Shown here: positions 53,883-62,365 of the stretch, piece after piece
How positions within the stretch are numbered: position 1 is the stretch's first letter
Layout: each line of letters begins with the position of its first letter
Assembly: GCF_009937955.1 (NCBI RefSeq)
Contig: NZ_AP018439.1
Span: 4,650,001 to 4,714,000 of the forward strand
Length of the DNA stretch: 64,000 bases
Origin: Undibacterium sp. KW1
GTDB lineage: Bacteria; Pseudomonadota; Gammaproteobacteria; Burkholderiales; Burkholderiaceae_D
Direction: 5' to 3'
The notes under the pieces: model-generated
Database searches by the model: none
What the model was told of the DNA's origin: nothing
What the model saw: only the letters and a program-made list of their open reading frames with translations
Position numbers and translations under genes: made by a program

Positions 53883-54788
53883 ATGCAAGTCATCACTAAT
53901 GAACAAGTCGCATCGCTGTTAACAGTCAAGGACGCCATCACCGTCATGCGTGAGGCCTTTGCGCATTACGCCACAGCAGGTGCCATGCAGGAGCGGGTAC
54001 GCATAGATAGCGGCAAAACCAAGCTCAGCGCCATGGGTGCCGTCATCCCCGGCCTGAATGCTGCCGGGGCCAAGATTTACTCCACCATCAATGGCAAGTT
54101 CACGTTCGTGATTGTGCTGTTCGCGGCTGACGATGGCCGCCTGCTGGCCGTGATGGAAGGCGACACCATGACAGAATTCCGCACCGCTGCCGTCACCGCT
54201 GTCGCTGCTGACAAACTGGCGCGGCAAGATGCCACCACCCTGGCCATCTTTGGCACCGGCATACAGGCGCGCGCCCACGTCCCCGCCCTGCTGGCAGTGC
54301 GCAACTTCAGCGAAGTGCTGGTGGTCGGCATAGAAGGACAGGATGCTTTTGCACAGCACATCGCCACGCAATACGGCATCCCCGCCCGCGCCACCACTGC
54401 TGCTGAAGCCGCCAGCCAGGCCGACGTCATCCTCACCGCTACACGATCAGCCTCGCCGCTGTTTGATGGCAATGATATCAAACCCGGTGCCTTTGTCGCC
54501 GCCATCGGTTCGAGCAAACCCGACACCCGCGAAGTCGATGACACCCTGATACGCCGCGCCAGCAAGATCGTCGTTGAATGGAAAAAACAGGCCGCCTATG
54601 AGGCCGGTGATTTGCTCCTGTGCGACAAGAACAGCTTTGCATGGGACGATGTGCTGGAGATGACCGATGTGGTGCAAGGCGCAGGCATACGCAGCAATGA
54701 ATCTGACATCATTCTCTACAAGGCAATAGGTGTAGGGGTGGAAGATGTGGCTCTGGCGGAGTTTGTTTATCGCAAGCTGGCTGGGTAA
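53883..54788 (+). CDS. Ornithine cyclodeaminase / mu-crystallin family protein
   Basis: A 301-aa NAD(P)-dependent enzyme. Family landmarks are MREAFAHYATAGAMQERV, GDTMTEFRTAAVTAVAA, the dinucleotide motif GTGIQARAH and TATRSASPLF. Members catalyse ornithine to proline, alanine dehydrogenation or reduction of cyclic imines (ketimine reductase). Ribosome-binding site AAGGAAA. Coupled tightly to dadA, it may reduce or recycle the imine produced by it. Exact substrate unknown. Confidence 0.88.
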   Translation: MQVITNEQVASLLTVKDAITVMREAFAHYATAGAMQERVRIDSGKTKLSAMGAVIPGLNAAGAKIYSTINGKFTFVIVLFAADDGRLLAVMEGDTMTEFRTAAVTAVAADKLARQDATTLAIFGTGIQARAHVPALLAVRNFSEVLVVGIEGQDAFAQHIATQYGIPARATTAAEAASQADVILTATRSASPLFDGNDIKPGAFVAAIGSSKPDTREVDDTLIRRASKIVVEWKKQAAYEAGDLLLCDKNSFAWDDVLEMTDVVQGAGIRSNESDIILYKAIGVGVEDVALAEFVYRKLAG

Positions 54789-55234
54789 GTTCCTGATAGG
54801 GTGCGCCGTGCGCACCATCGTTGATATTATTCAGCGATTTGGAAACACAAACGGTGCGCACGGCGCACCCTACAAGTTGGTAGTCGTTCCATCTCAACGG
54901 ACCTTGCTCACATGGATCCCAGCCTGCGCTGGGATGACATTACTAACATAGAGATTTGTCAAATTTCCCGGCCTTAATCCAGCCGGGCATTTAAAGTCGT
55001 CATTCCAGCTTCATTTCAACCCTACTCTCAAAGTCGTCATTCCAGCGCAGGCTGGAACCCAGTGGCGTTCGTCGCATTCGTCTAGCGCTGTTATAAGCAC
55101 GCAAGCCGCCCATCTGCAATTGATAAAGCAGGGCATATTGCAATACGCCGCATGAGCTGAGATAAAAAAAAGCAAATCGCAAACCCTGCCATACAGGCTA
55201 CAATTGCGCCAGCCCTGTTCCCATCTCACCTGCC
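54789..55234. repeat. Repeat-filled intergenic region
   Basis: No gene is visible. A TGCGCC-type inverted pair is at 54796-54816 and 54853-54873. A second family follows: CCCAGCCTGCGCTGGG near 54918-54933 and, inverted, GTCATTCCAGCGCAGGCTGG at 55036-55055, with a partial copy at 54996-55012. A degenerate GCGCATTG element is near 55132-55150. Confidence 0.8.
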
Positions 55235-55900
55235 ATGCTCAATCTTCTCTTCATTGTTTACATTTGCCTGTTCGTACACCTGTTCAGCATAGCTGCGGCA
55301 GGTCGGGTGGCTGGTGTCCGGGTGCTGGAAATATCCATAGGCGTGGGACCAGTGCTGTTCAGGTATAAAAAATTTATCCTGAAGCTCATCCCCATCAATG
55401 GCTATGTCAAATTTCTGGACAGCCAGGAACACTTCGTCAGCGACGCCGATCTACCCTTTGCATTTGACCAGTTAAGTCTGATGCGGAAAATACTGGTCAT
55501 CTTGCCTGGCTGCACCGTCCTGCTGTTACTGGCTGCGACACTGAACGGCGCAGACGCATGGCAAGATTTTTGCACATTTCCCACGCAATTTGTGACGGGT
55601 GCTTTGTCCCCTTTTGACACGGCACAGACCCTGCTGCACACAGCTAGCAAGCTGATACAGACCAGCAGTTTTCTGAGCCTGCTGGGTATCGCTGCTGCCA
55701 AACTGGCTGCTGGTAATTTACTGCCATTAGTGAGCACCAATGGCAGCCAACTCATTATTTTCGTCGCGCAGCGACTTGGCCTGGTCAAGCCTTATCCTGG
55801 TCCTATTCACAAGTTTGTCGCATTCGTCAGCATTGCATGCTGGATTTCTTGGCTCCTGGCGATAGTCAGTACCCCTGTCATAAAGGCATATGGCTTGTAG
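55235..55900 (+). CDS. M50 (RseP-like) membrane protease homologue lacking the HExxH site
   Basis: A 221-aa membrane protein with about four hydrophobic segments. The N-terminal region runs parallel to site-2 proteases: VHLFSIAAAGRVAGVRVLEI, then SIGVGPVLFRY and IPINGYVKF, as in RseP (HEFGH, SIGFG, IPLGGYVKM). The zinc site HExxH reads H15-L-F-S-I19, so the Glu and second His are gone. The C-terminal LDG motif is replaced by LLPLVSTNGSQ. No PDZ domain is present. It is thus probably a non-catalytic pseudoprotease. The role is unknown. Confidence 0.65.
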   Translation: MLNLLFIVYICLFVHLFSIAAAGRVAGVRVLEISIGVGPVLFRYKKFILKLIPINGYVKFLDSQEHFVSDADLPFAFDQLSLMRKILVILPGCTVLLLLAATLNGADAWQDFCTFPTQFVTGALSPFDTAQTLLHTASKLIQTSSFLSLLGIAAAKLAAGNLLPLVSTNGSQLIIFVAQRLGLVKPYPGPIHKFVAFVSIACWISWLLAIVSTPVIKAYGL

Positions 55901-55995
55901 CCTGCGCGAAATATGCCCCTCTAGATTGTGGTCTGTCGGGGCCTTATCCTCAATAGGATAAAATAAGCTCTCCCGACCAACAGCCAAGGACACCC

Positions 55996-56622
55996 ATGGA
56001 AAATTACGCTCCCCTTCTCGGCATCTGCGCCGCACTCACTGTCGGCGTGGTCAGCCCCGGCCCGAGTTTTGTGATGATAGCCCGCACCGCCATGGCATCA
56101 ACCCGCGCTGAAGGTGTCAGTGCTGCGATAGGCATGGGCATGGGTGGTACGCTGTTTGCGCTGGCGGCCTTGCTGGGCTTGCAGGGCATTTTGCTGGCTT
56201 TGCCTGTGCTGTTTATCGCACTCAAGGTATTGGGTGGTCTGTACCTGGCATACCTGGGCTTCAAAATCTGGCGCGGTGCGGCTGAACCTTTGCAGATTGC
56301 CGCTACTGAAGCATCGTGTGAACGCAATTTGCGTAAGTCGCTGTTGCTGGGTTTTACTACCCAGGTCAGCAATCCAAAAACATCGATCGTGTATGCCAGC
56401 GTGTTCGCCGCCTTCATGCCTGCCACGCAAAGCCTGGGCTTTGATGTCTTGCTGCTGTCTTGTGTCTTCATCATAGAAGCCAGCTGGTATGCGATAGTCG
56501 CCGTTGCCCTGTCCTCAGAAAAACCGCGCACGACTTACCTGCGCTACAAACAATGGCTGGACCGCGTTGCCGGTGGTGTCATGATGGCACTGGGGATCAA
56601 GCTGGTGGCATCAGCACGCTGA
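55996..56622 (+). CDS. LysE/RhtB-family amino-acid exporter
   Basis: A 208-aa inner-membrane exporter with about six hydrophobic segments and the family signature GVVSPGPSFVMIARTAMAST near the N-terminus, then GVSAAIGMGMGG and, mid-protein, NPKTSIVYASVF. It probably exports amino acids, and fits with the amino-acid genes upstream although a 446-base repeat region and the M50-like gene lie between. It is followed by a strong terminator. Confidence 0.92.
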   Translation: MENYAPLLGICAALTVGVVSPGPSFVMIARTAMASTRAEGVSAAIGMGMGGTLFALAALLGLQGILLALPVLFIALKVLGGLYLAYLGFKIWRGAAEPLQIAATEASCERNLRKSLLLGFTTQVSNPKTSIVYASVFAAFMPATQSLGFDVLLLSCVFIIEASWYAIVAVALSSEKPRTTYLRYKQWLDRVAGGVMMALGIKLVASAR

Positions 56623-56647
56623 TACCTCGCTCATCTGTTGCGCATAA

Positions 56648-56687
56648 CAAAAGACGCTTCATCGCGAATGATGAAGCGTCTTTTTTT
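56648..56687. terminator. Bidirectional terminator after the lysE-like gene
   Basis: Stem AGACGCTTCAT (56651-56661) with ATGAAGCGTCT (56670-56680), then seven T. It serves the LysE gene (plus) and the Asr-like gene at 56725 (minus). Confidence 0.9.
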
Positions 56688-56724
56688 CAGACCTGATATT
56701 GCCTGCTGCTAAAAACCTGGCAAC

Positions 56725-57198
56725 TTATTTTGTTGCTGGCGTTGCAGTCTTGCCTGTGCCTGCTGTGGCAACTTTAGCTGTGTCAGTTTTGACTTCGGCT
56801 TTTACTTCTGGCTTGACTTCAGTTTTGGCATCTGCCTTCACTTCAGTTTTTGCCTTGGCATGCTTTTCATGGGCGACATGCTTGGCATGCTTCTCATGTT
56901 TCTCTGCTGTTTTTTCCACTGCTGCAGTTTTGACTTCTGGCGTTGCTGGTGTAGCTGCCGGCGTAGTTGCAGGTGTAGTTACAGATGTAGCTGCGGCCGT
57001 GGTGTTTGTTGCCATTGCAGTCGTTACTGCCTTACCCGCTGGAGTTGCTGTGCTTGTTGTGACTGTGGCTGCTGGGGTTGCTGCCGTCACTGCTGGTGTT
57101 GCTTTTGCTGGCGTAGCAGTTGTCGCTGCAGGTGTCTGTGCAAATGCGCTACCCATCAAAACAGTAGAAGCGATCAGGGCGGTAATGAGTTTGTTCAT
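56725..57198 (-). CDS. Asr-like secreted low-complexity protein, copy B1
   Basis: A 157-aa paralogue of the protein at 45006, with the same signal peptide, Thr/Ala-rich first half and charged second half (EKHEKHAKHVAHEKHAKAK, KTEVKPEVKAEVKTDTAK). It differs from A1 mainly in the Thr/Val/Ala part, by substitutions and short indels, while the upstream leader and ribosome-binding site are the same. Role as for A1: a disordered periplasmic protein, possibly a stress buffer. Confidence 0.7.
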   Translation of the reverse strand: MNKLITALIASTVLMGSAFAQTPAATTATPAKATPAVTAATPAATVTTSTATPAGKAVTTAMATNTTAAATSVTTPATTPAATPATPEVKTAAVEKTAEKHEKHAKHVAHEKHAKAKTEVKADAKTEVKPEVKAEVKTDTAKVATAGTGKTATPATK

Positions 57199-57309
57199 GG
57201 TGATAATCCTTAATATGTCTGTGAGCGGTTTGTTTGTTTTAACTTGATTCACCGGCAGCTCGTGCTGCCGGCAGGTGTTCCAAAATTACTGATTATTTCT
57301 GACTAAAAC

Positions 57310-57624
57310 TTATTTCGATGCTGCGCTGGCGGCGGCAGATGCGCCTGCTGCTTTTGCTTCTTTCTTGGTGTGCTTGGCAGCTTTTTCACCTGTGTGCATT
57401 GCTGGCTTGGCTTCAGGAGCAGATGCTGCTGGTGCTGCTGCAGAAGCACTGGCTGATGCAGAAGCGGCTACTACTTTAGCTGCCGGAGCAGATTTCGCTA
57501 CACTCGCTGCTGCGGCTGTCGCTGGTTTGGAAGCAGCAGTAGCAGATGCAGAAGCTGGAGTTTGTGCAAAGGCGCTACCCATAACAACTGTGGAAGCGAT
57601 GATGGCGGTGATCAGTTTGTTCAT
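57310..57624 (-). CDS. Asr-like secreted Ala/Ser-rich protein, copy B2
   Basis: A 104-aa paralogue of the protein at 45579, shorter by one Ala codon and a KHT triplet (AAKHTKKEAKA in place of AAKHTKHTKKEAKA). Signal peptide and GAGGGA site are unchanged. The hairpin between B2 and B1 is kept (stem CCGGCAGC). It lies upstream of B1. Confidence 0.65.
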   Translation of the reverse strand: MNKLITAIIASTVVMGSAFAQTPASASATAASKPATAAAASVAKSAPAAKVVAASASASASAAAPAASAPEAKPAMHTGEKAAKHTKKEAKAAGASAAASAASK

Positions 57625-57943
57625 GATATTTCCCTCTTTATGTTTGGGTTGGCTTGCTTGATTTTTCATTTCGTAGTGTCGCTACGTAAGCCAAAAACGC
57701 CGCCCAGCTACATTGCGTTGACGTAAGAAACCACAGGGCATGGGGCTTAGTGTTGTTGCTCTAAATGGCAGGTAGCTTGTCAACCGATCACCAGGTTCAT
57801 GCGTTACGCGCGTAGGAACAATAAAAAACGACGCCTGCAAACTGCATGGCGTCGTTTTTTTATGGTGCGTCTTGACGCACCATATCGTCAATCATCAGGA
57901 TGGATAAAAGAGAAAAACGGTGCGTCAAGACGCCCGCTACTGG
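57625..57943. repeat. Upstream region of copy B with terminator and palindromes
   Basis: No gene. It holds the terminator stem AACGACGCC (57827-57835) with GGCGTCGTT (57848-57856) and T run, then GGTGCGTCTTGACGCACC (57864-57881) and the inverse near 57919-57940, where one arm is changed (GACGCCCGC). The promoter of B2 should lie between 57640 and 57820. Confidence 0.75.
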
Positions 57944-58402
57944 CTATTTTATAGCCTCAATTTTCTTCTTCATGAAGTCAAATAACTCTTCATTCAACTC
58001 AGTGATCTTGAGGAACAAAGGAATGTATTTCAGTGCGACAGTACATGCTTGCACGGGATCATCCTTGACATCTTTTGCGCCTAATTCATTTTGAACCATC
58101 ATCACGGAAAGTTGTTGCTCTTGAAGCTTCAGGCTGAGATATACGTATTGTCCGTTCTCCTGCATTTTCTTCAAGAATTCAGATTTCTGTACTTTTGTCC
58201 ATCCAAGCGCATCTGTCTTCACATTAAATGATTGCAGAGTCTCATCAAGCCTTGTTTTCTGTTGCGCTTTATTGGCAGAGATATCCGCTTTCATTTTCGC
58301 AGCCGTGATGCGTACAGCTTCTTCATTTTCACATTGCGCCAAGGCCATATTGCTAGACAAAAAAATGACCAATGCAAGTATGCAAATTTTATGTATTTTC
58401 AT
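57944..58402 (-). CDS. Secreted hypothetical protein, coiled-coil-like
   Basis: A 152-aa protein with a signal peptide (MKIHKICILALVIFLSSNMA, cleavage near LAQ). The mature part is helical and rich in Lys/Glu/Gln (AAKMKADISANKAQQKTRLD) with two cysteines (positions near 24 and 120) that could form a disulfide. No family recognised. It follows the 251-aa protein by 49 bases and may belong to the ABC operon. Confidence 0.55.
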   Translation of the reverse strand: MKIHKICILALVIFLSSNMALAQCENEEAVRITAAKMKADISANKAQQKTRLDETLQSFNVKTDALGWTKVQKSEFLKKMQENGQYVYLSLKLQEQQLSVMMVQNELGAKDVKDDPVQACTVALKYIPLFLKITELNEELFDFMKKKIEAIK

Positions 58403-58451
58403 GACAGTTTTTAAATGCAAATAAAAAAATGATGAAGTCAATGACTGACAT

Positions 58452-59207
58452 TTATTTTTTTTTATCAAAACGCGCCAATCTGAAAAATTCTGGTTTCCCG
58501 GTTATTTTTACATTTTCACCCAGGTCCAGCAAAATTTGCTGTGGCACGCGCCCTGGATGTACATCCAGATCACCAAAAGGCATTTGCACGTCGAGTTGAT
58601 TGATCTGCGCGCCTTCTTTCACAGAATAAGTGATAGCACAGCATTCTTTTTTTGGTGGTGATACACAGGCAGATACCAGCCTGAGCTGGTTGACTTTCAA
58701 ACTATCGACCTCTATATGAGAGTCGCAATCACGGACGAGCAATTCCAGCGAGGTATCAGGTGCTGTGAAACTGCCCGAGATTTCTGCATTTGAAGCACCG
58801 GTAAGCTCCAGCCTTCTTACACTCACCGGGAGACGGATTTCCAACTCCCCAGTCCTGTAATGCCTCATGTCCGATTTGCTCGAATTTAATCTGATGTGAA
58901 AGGCATCAGCAGCCGCTTGCATGCTGACAGCAATCTGCAAATTCGGGTTGCTGACTTTTGCCTGCGTCATGCCAGGCTCAAAGATGAGTTTGATCTTTCC
59001 TACACCTCGATGAATTGCAAGCTGAGTATCGATCACTACTCTGGTATGCTGGCCCAGGTCAGCATATTGTTCCTTGATGTGTATGTTCTCGGCCGCTGCC
59101 AGCCGCTCTTTGTTCAAATAGCCCAGCATGTAATTGCCTGCGAGGTACCAGACAAAGGTGAACGCAAATAAGCAGACGCCTGCTTTGGAAAAAAGACGCG
59201 ACATCAT
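58452..59207 (-). CDS. Membrane-anchored beta-repeat protein of an ABC operon
   Basis: A 251-aa protein with an N-terminal membrane anchor (AGVCLFAFTFVWYLAGNYML) and then a beta-rich region with adhesin-head (GIN/DUF2807)-like units such as LELTGASNAEISGSFTAPDT, followed by LELLVRDCDSHIEVDSL. Overlaps the permease stop by ATGA; start 59207 with GGGAGG. It probably faces the periplasm and may be the substrate-contacting or accessory part of the transporter. Function inferred from the operon only. Confidence 0.6.
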   Translation of the reverse strand: MMSRLFSKAGVCLFAFTFVWYLAGNYMLGYLNKERLAAAENIHIKEQYADLGQHTRVVIDTQLAIHRGVGKIKLIFEPGMTQAKVSNPNLQIAVSMQAAADAFHIRLNSSKSDMRHYRTGELEIRLPVSVRRLELTGASNAEISGSFTAPDTSLELLVRDCDSHIEVDSLKVNQLRLVSACVSPPKKECCAITYSVKEGAQINQLDVQMPFGDLDVHPGRVPQQILLDLGENVKITGKPEFFRLARFDKKK

Positions 59208-60013
59208 GCCACCTCCCTTTCCCTGATATGAAAATAAAGTGCAATCCACAAGAGAACAGGCACACCTGCCCACAAGCCGATGGAGAGTGCATATTCCATC
59301 GGCGTATAAATGTAATCTTCGGTGTAACGGTAATCCCTCATGAATATACCGGTTTGCGGAGCAATCCCCATCAGCAGCGTCAGTATGCCCAGGAAAAAAG
59401 TCGCCAGTACCGTGCGCAACACGGGCGAACGCCTGAAGTAAACCGCGCCACCAGCCACCAGCGCCTGTGCAAATGACAGCAGCAAAAAGGAAAATGCCTG
59501 GGTAAGGTGCGTTTCGTCAACGCCCTTGGCATTGCTGGTTGTCACAAAGGGAAAGAAAAATCGGAAATCCTTTTCGCAATGCTCGCAGACCGTCATGCTC
59601 GCCGTCACCGCCTTGGCCAGTTGCACCACGGGATAATGTATCGCCACATACAACAGGCTGTAAGCCAGTGGGTACAGGATACCTATCATCAGAAAAGCCA
59701 TGAGCCATTTTTCAAATACCGAGCCAGGGCGCATCAAGGCAATCAGACAGGCACCGGGATTTTGCAGGTACTTGAAATGCCGCCACGCAAAAATCAATGC
59801 TGAACCCCAGAGACCCGTCATATACCAGAATGCCTGCCCACCGTAAGTGAACTGATAATTACTGCGAAAGCCATCGAGAGAAACTGTCAACACCATCACT
59901 ACCAGGTCCAGCCCCACCAGCACACCCGCAAACCATACATATTCCCGCCAGCTCTCGGCCCAGTGGGCGCGCAGCAGGCGGCCAAAACGTTGTATGTCAA
60001 AAAAATCTGTCAT
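59204..60013 (-). CDS. ABC-2-type transporter permease
   Basis: A 269-aa integral membrane protein with about six hydrophobic segments (VLVGLDLVVMVLTVSL; IGILYPLAYSLLYVAIHYPV; LSIGLWAGVPVLLWIALYF). It starts with a 4-base ATGA overlap with the ATPase stop. The segment count and pairing fit ABC-2 exporters. Substrate unknown. Confidence 0.75.
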   Translation of the reverse strand: MTDFFDIQRFGRLLRAHWAESWREYVWFAGVLVGLDLVVMVLTVSLDGFRSNYQFTYGGQAFWYMTGLWGSALIFAWRHFKYLQNPGACLIALMRPGSVFEKWLMAFLMIGILYPLAYSLLYVAIHYPVVQLAKAVTASMTVCEHCEKDFRFFFPFVTTSNAKGVDETHLTQAFSFLLLSFAQALVAGGAVYFRRSPVLRTVLATFFLGILTLLMGIAPQTGIFMRDYRYTEDYIYTPMEYALSIGLWAGVPVLLWIALYFHIREREVA

Positions 60014-60897
60014 TGCTCTTCCTTGGCAGCTTGTAACTGAGGCTGGGATTGCGGCCGCAAATAATCTGCCACCGCATCCAGCACACCCTGTTTATTGATG
60101 CTCAGCGCCTTGTACAATAATTCGAGATTGACAGCGCCCGGTTCACCCGTGGTATTGCGCGCAATATATGCCCATTGCTGGCCATAAGCTTCCTGGTAAA
60201 TGCTGCCTGCGGTATCCGCCTGGTCGTCTGTGACGCCGAGTTGCAGCGCATGTTGCAGTGTCTGCATGCTGGCTGACAGTGCGAGTTTGCCACCATCAAC
60301 GAACAGCACATGATGCATCAGGCTCTCAAGATCATGTGCCTGATGGGTGCTGATGATCACGGTACGGTTCGCATGTTCCTTGCCACCAAGGATAATCTTG
60401 AATTGCGAGCGCCCGACAATGTCGAGGCCGTTGGTGGGCTCATCCATCAGCAGCAGAGGCGTGTGCGTTGCCAGGGCAAAGGCAATGACGGCCTTCTTTT
60501 TCTGGCCCAGGCTCATCGCGGCAAAGCCCTTGTCATGCGGGATTTCAAAGATATCGGCATACTGCGCAAAATCACTGCCTGAGAAACGCGGATAAAACGG
60601 CGCATGCGTCTTTTGCAGCACGGCCATGCTGATGTCCGGCAGGTGAAACTCTTCTGGCACGACATACACCTGCTCCAGAAAAGTCGGCAAGCGTGCCGCT
60701 GGCCTGTAGCCCAGCACCTCCACCTGCCCGCCATGCGGGAACAGCAAACCTGACAAAATCTTCAGCAGCGTCGATTTGCCACTGCCATTGCGGCCAAACA
60801 GGCCATACACTCCAGGCTTGTCCAGCGCCAGCGAAAAGTCGTCATAGACGCGCTTCTTGCCATACTCAAATTGTAGTTGCGTGACTTTGATCATCAA
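60010..60897 (-). CDS. ABC transporter ATP-binding protein
   Basis: A 295-aa ATPase with Walker A GRNGSGKST, a variant signature MSLGQKKKA for LSGGQ, Walker B LLLMDEPTNGLD and the H-loop IISTHQAHD. About 80 C-terminal residues beyond the ATPase core are unassigned. First gene of a tight operon with the permease (59204) and the beta-repeat protein (58452), all linked by 4-base overlaps. Typical of exporters or envelope-stress/bacteriocin-type transporters (BcrA-like). Confidence 0.9.
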   Translation of the reverse strand: MMIKVTQLQFEYGKKRVYDDFSLALDKPGVYGLFGRNGSGKSTLLKILSGLLFPHGGQVEVLGYRPAARLPTFLEQVYVVPEEFHLPDISMAVLQKTHAPFYPRFSGSDFAQYADIFEIPHDKGFAAMSLGQKKKAVIAFALATHTPLLLMDEPTNGLDIVGRSQFKIILGGKEHANRTVIISTHQAHDLESLMHHVLFVDGGKLALSASMQTLQHALQLGVTDDQADTAGSIYQEAYGQQWAYIARNTTGEPGAVNLELLYKALSINKQGVLDAVADYLRPQSQPQLQAAKEEQ

Positions 60898-61414
60898 TTT
60901 CCTTACAGTGCTTTTTGTATGTCATGTTACGTCATGGTGCATGTTGTGCATGAAGCTGGCCGCGAAAACAAAGGGATGAATATAAGCATCCATGCCGGCA
61001 ACAGTTTGCGTATCGAAGGCAGAAGTGTATTACTATTTTGAAAACAGTGGGAGATTTTGGTCGCAGTTGCGATCATCGAAGTTGAAAAGCTCGAGACGCA
61101 TGAAAGCGCCATCCCCAATGAAAACATTGATCTGAACCTGTGATGATCTCAGGCGGTGTTGTGAGGCGTATGCTGAATCAGGGATTTTCTATCATCTCAA
61201 GCCATGCAATATCTGCGCCACAGCGCTGCATCCTTACGTGAAGACCATCTCTCAAGATCCCGCCATTGCCTGCGGCCCGGTGAAAACCGGGTGAGGAATC
61301 AAAAGCTGAGTAATCATGATCTAACAAAACGATAGTTTAGGCTACCACGGAGCGCAAGAGAAAATGTCGATGCAATACGATACGATGCGGGCGTCATTTG
61401 CTGCGGCGAGTAAG
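60898..61414. other. 517-base gap without a recognised gene
   Basis: Lies between the ABC operon start and the DapF-like stop. Short frames exist in both directions (for instance 60927-61127, minus, 66 codons, cysteine/serine-rich) but none has a family match or ribosome-binding site that I trust. It should contain the ABC operon promoter at the left. A small hairpin CGGCCCGGTGAAAACCGGG lies near 61272-61291. Confidence 0.4.
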
Positions 61415-62263
61415 TCAGGCTGACTCCCGCGTTACAAGCACGCCACGGCATACCACCTGCACCGGCCCCGTCATCGTGACTTCAAAATCAGGCGAGATGG
61501 TAATCGCAATGTCGCCACCCCGCATGTGCACCGTCAGGTTCGCATCAACAAACCCCAGCCTGTGCGCCACGGAGGCGGCGGCGCAACTGCTGCTACCGGA
61601 TGCATGGGTGTAACCTGCGCCACGCTCCCAGATTTCGAGCTGTATATTCTGGCGATCAAGCACGCGCAGGAACTGCACATTACTGCGGTTAGGGAAGAGT
61701 GGATGATGTTCCAGCAAAGGGCCCAGTTCTCTCGCCAGGGATTCGGTAGGCTCTGTTCCCAGCGTATCTGTCAGCACCACGCAATGCGGGTTGCCTATCG
61801 TCGCGCAAGATACCTGCACGCTGCGTTGACCAACAGCGATTTCTTCCAGCAGGACTTCACGCACCGGCCCTGCCACGGGTATCTGTGCTGAATCGAAACT
61901 GACCTGCCCCATCGACACTTCCACTAACTGCTGCTCAGGAAAAACCCTGGCCCGCACGATGCCGCCCCTGGTCTTGACAGTGAACACCTGCGTGCCAACC
62001 AACCCCTGGTCGTACAGATACTGGCAAAAGATGCGCAAACCATTGCCACTCTTCTCGGCCTCGCTGCCATCTGGATTGATGATGCGCAAACCAAAGTCGG
62101 CATCATCAGGATAAGTAGGGCCAAACAACACGCCGTCGCTGCCTATGCCAGTACGAAAATCGCACAGACGCCTGATCTCGTCCGTGCCAATTTCCATGGC
62201 AGATGCATCAACAACCAGATAGGCATTGCCGAGTGCCTGGTATTTTGCAAAACTGATTTCCAT
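61415..62263 (-). CDS. DapF-fold protein with both catalytic cysteines replaced by serine
   Basis: A 282-aa protein, plainly of the diaminopimelate epimerase family (length 270-290) from MEISFAKYQALGNAYLVVDA to the end. The first active-site signature, normally N-x-D-G-S-x4-C-G-N-G-x-R, reads NPDGSEAEKSGNGLR (Ser72). The second, normally GAGET-x-ACG, reads GAGYTHASG (Ser222, and Tyr219 for Glu). A two-base racemase needs both cysteines, so DAP epimerisation is unlikely. It may be a dehydratase, isomerase or binding protein. Start chosen by alignment; the frame is open to 62317. Likely cotranscribed with the oxidoreductase upstream (102-base gap). Confidence 0.8.
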   Translation of the reverse strand: MEISFAKYQALGNAYLVVDASAMEIGTDEIRRLCDFRTGIGSDGVLFGPTYPDDADFGLRIINPDGSEAEKSGNGLRIFCQYLYDQGLVGTQVFTVKTRGGIVRARVFPEQQLVEVSMGQVSFDSAQIPVAGPVREVLLEEIAVGQRSVQVSCATIGNPHCVVLTDTLGTEPTESLARELGPLLEHHPLFPNRSNVQFLRVLDRQNIQLEIWERGAGYTHASGSSSCAAASVAHRLGFVDANLTVHMRGGDIAITISPDFEVTMTGPVQVVCRGVLVTRESA

Positions 62264-62365
62264 ACCGGTATCCACCGCTTGTGTCATTAATACAGGCAAC
62301 AAAGATACGGTAAACAATGCGCTTGTTCAAGCAGATTAGTGCAGGCGCAACTTTCGCCAAAGCCA

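Larger units (their letters stand above)
56725..57940. repeat. Duplicated block, copy B (direct repeat of 45006-46245)
   Basis: Same gene order, hairpin, upstream sequence, terminator and palindrome pair as copy A, about 11.7 kb away and in the same direction. The left edges differ: the terminators at 44877 and 56648 are unrelated, so the duplication begins near the B1/A1 stop codons. Confidence 0.9.

Noticed and set aside
54996..55062. Transposon end
   Set aside because: The repeated CATTCCAGC stretches have no transposase nearby and no target duplication; they fit a short intergenic repeat family.
60927..61127. 66-codon minus-strand gene
   Set aside because: No family, no ribosome-binding site and an unusual serine/threonine/cysteine mix; not supported.
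61272..61291. tRNA or small RNA gene in the 60.9-61.4 kb gap
   Set aside because: Only a short hairpin is visible; no cloverleaf, no promoter plus terminator pair could be made out.
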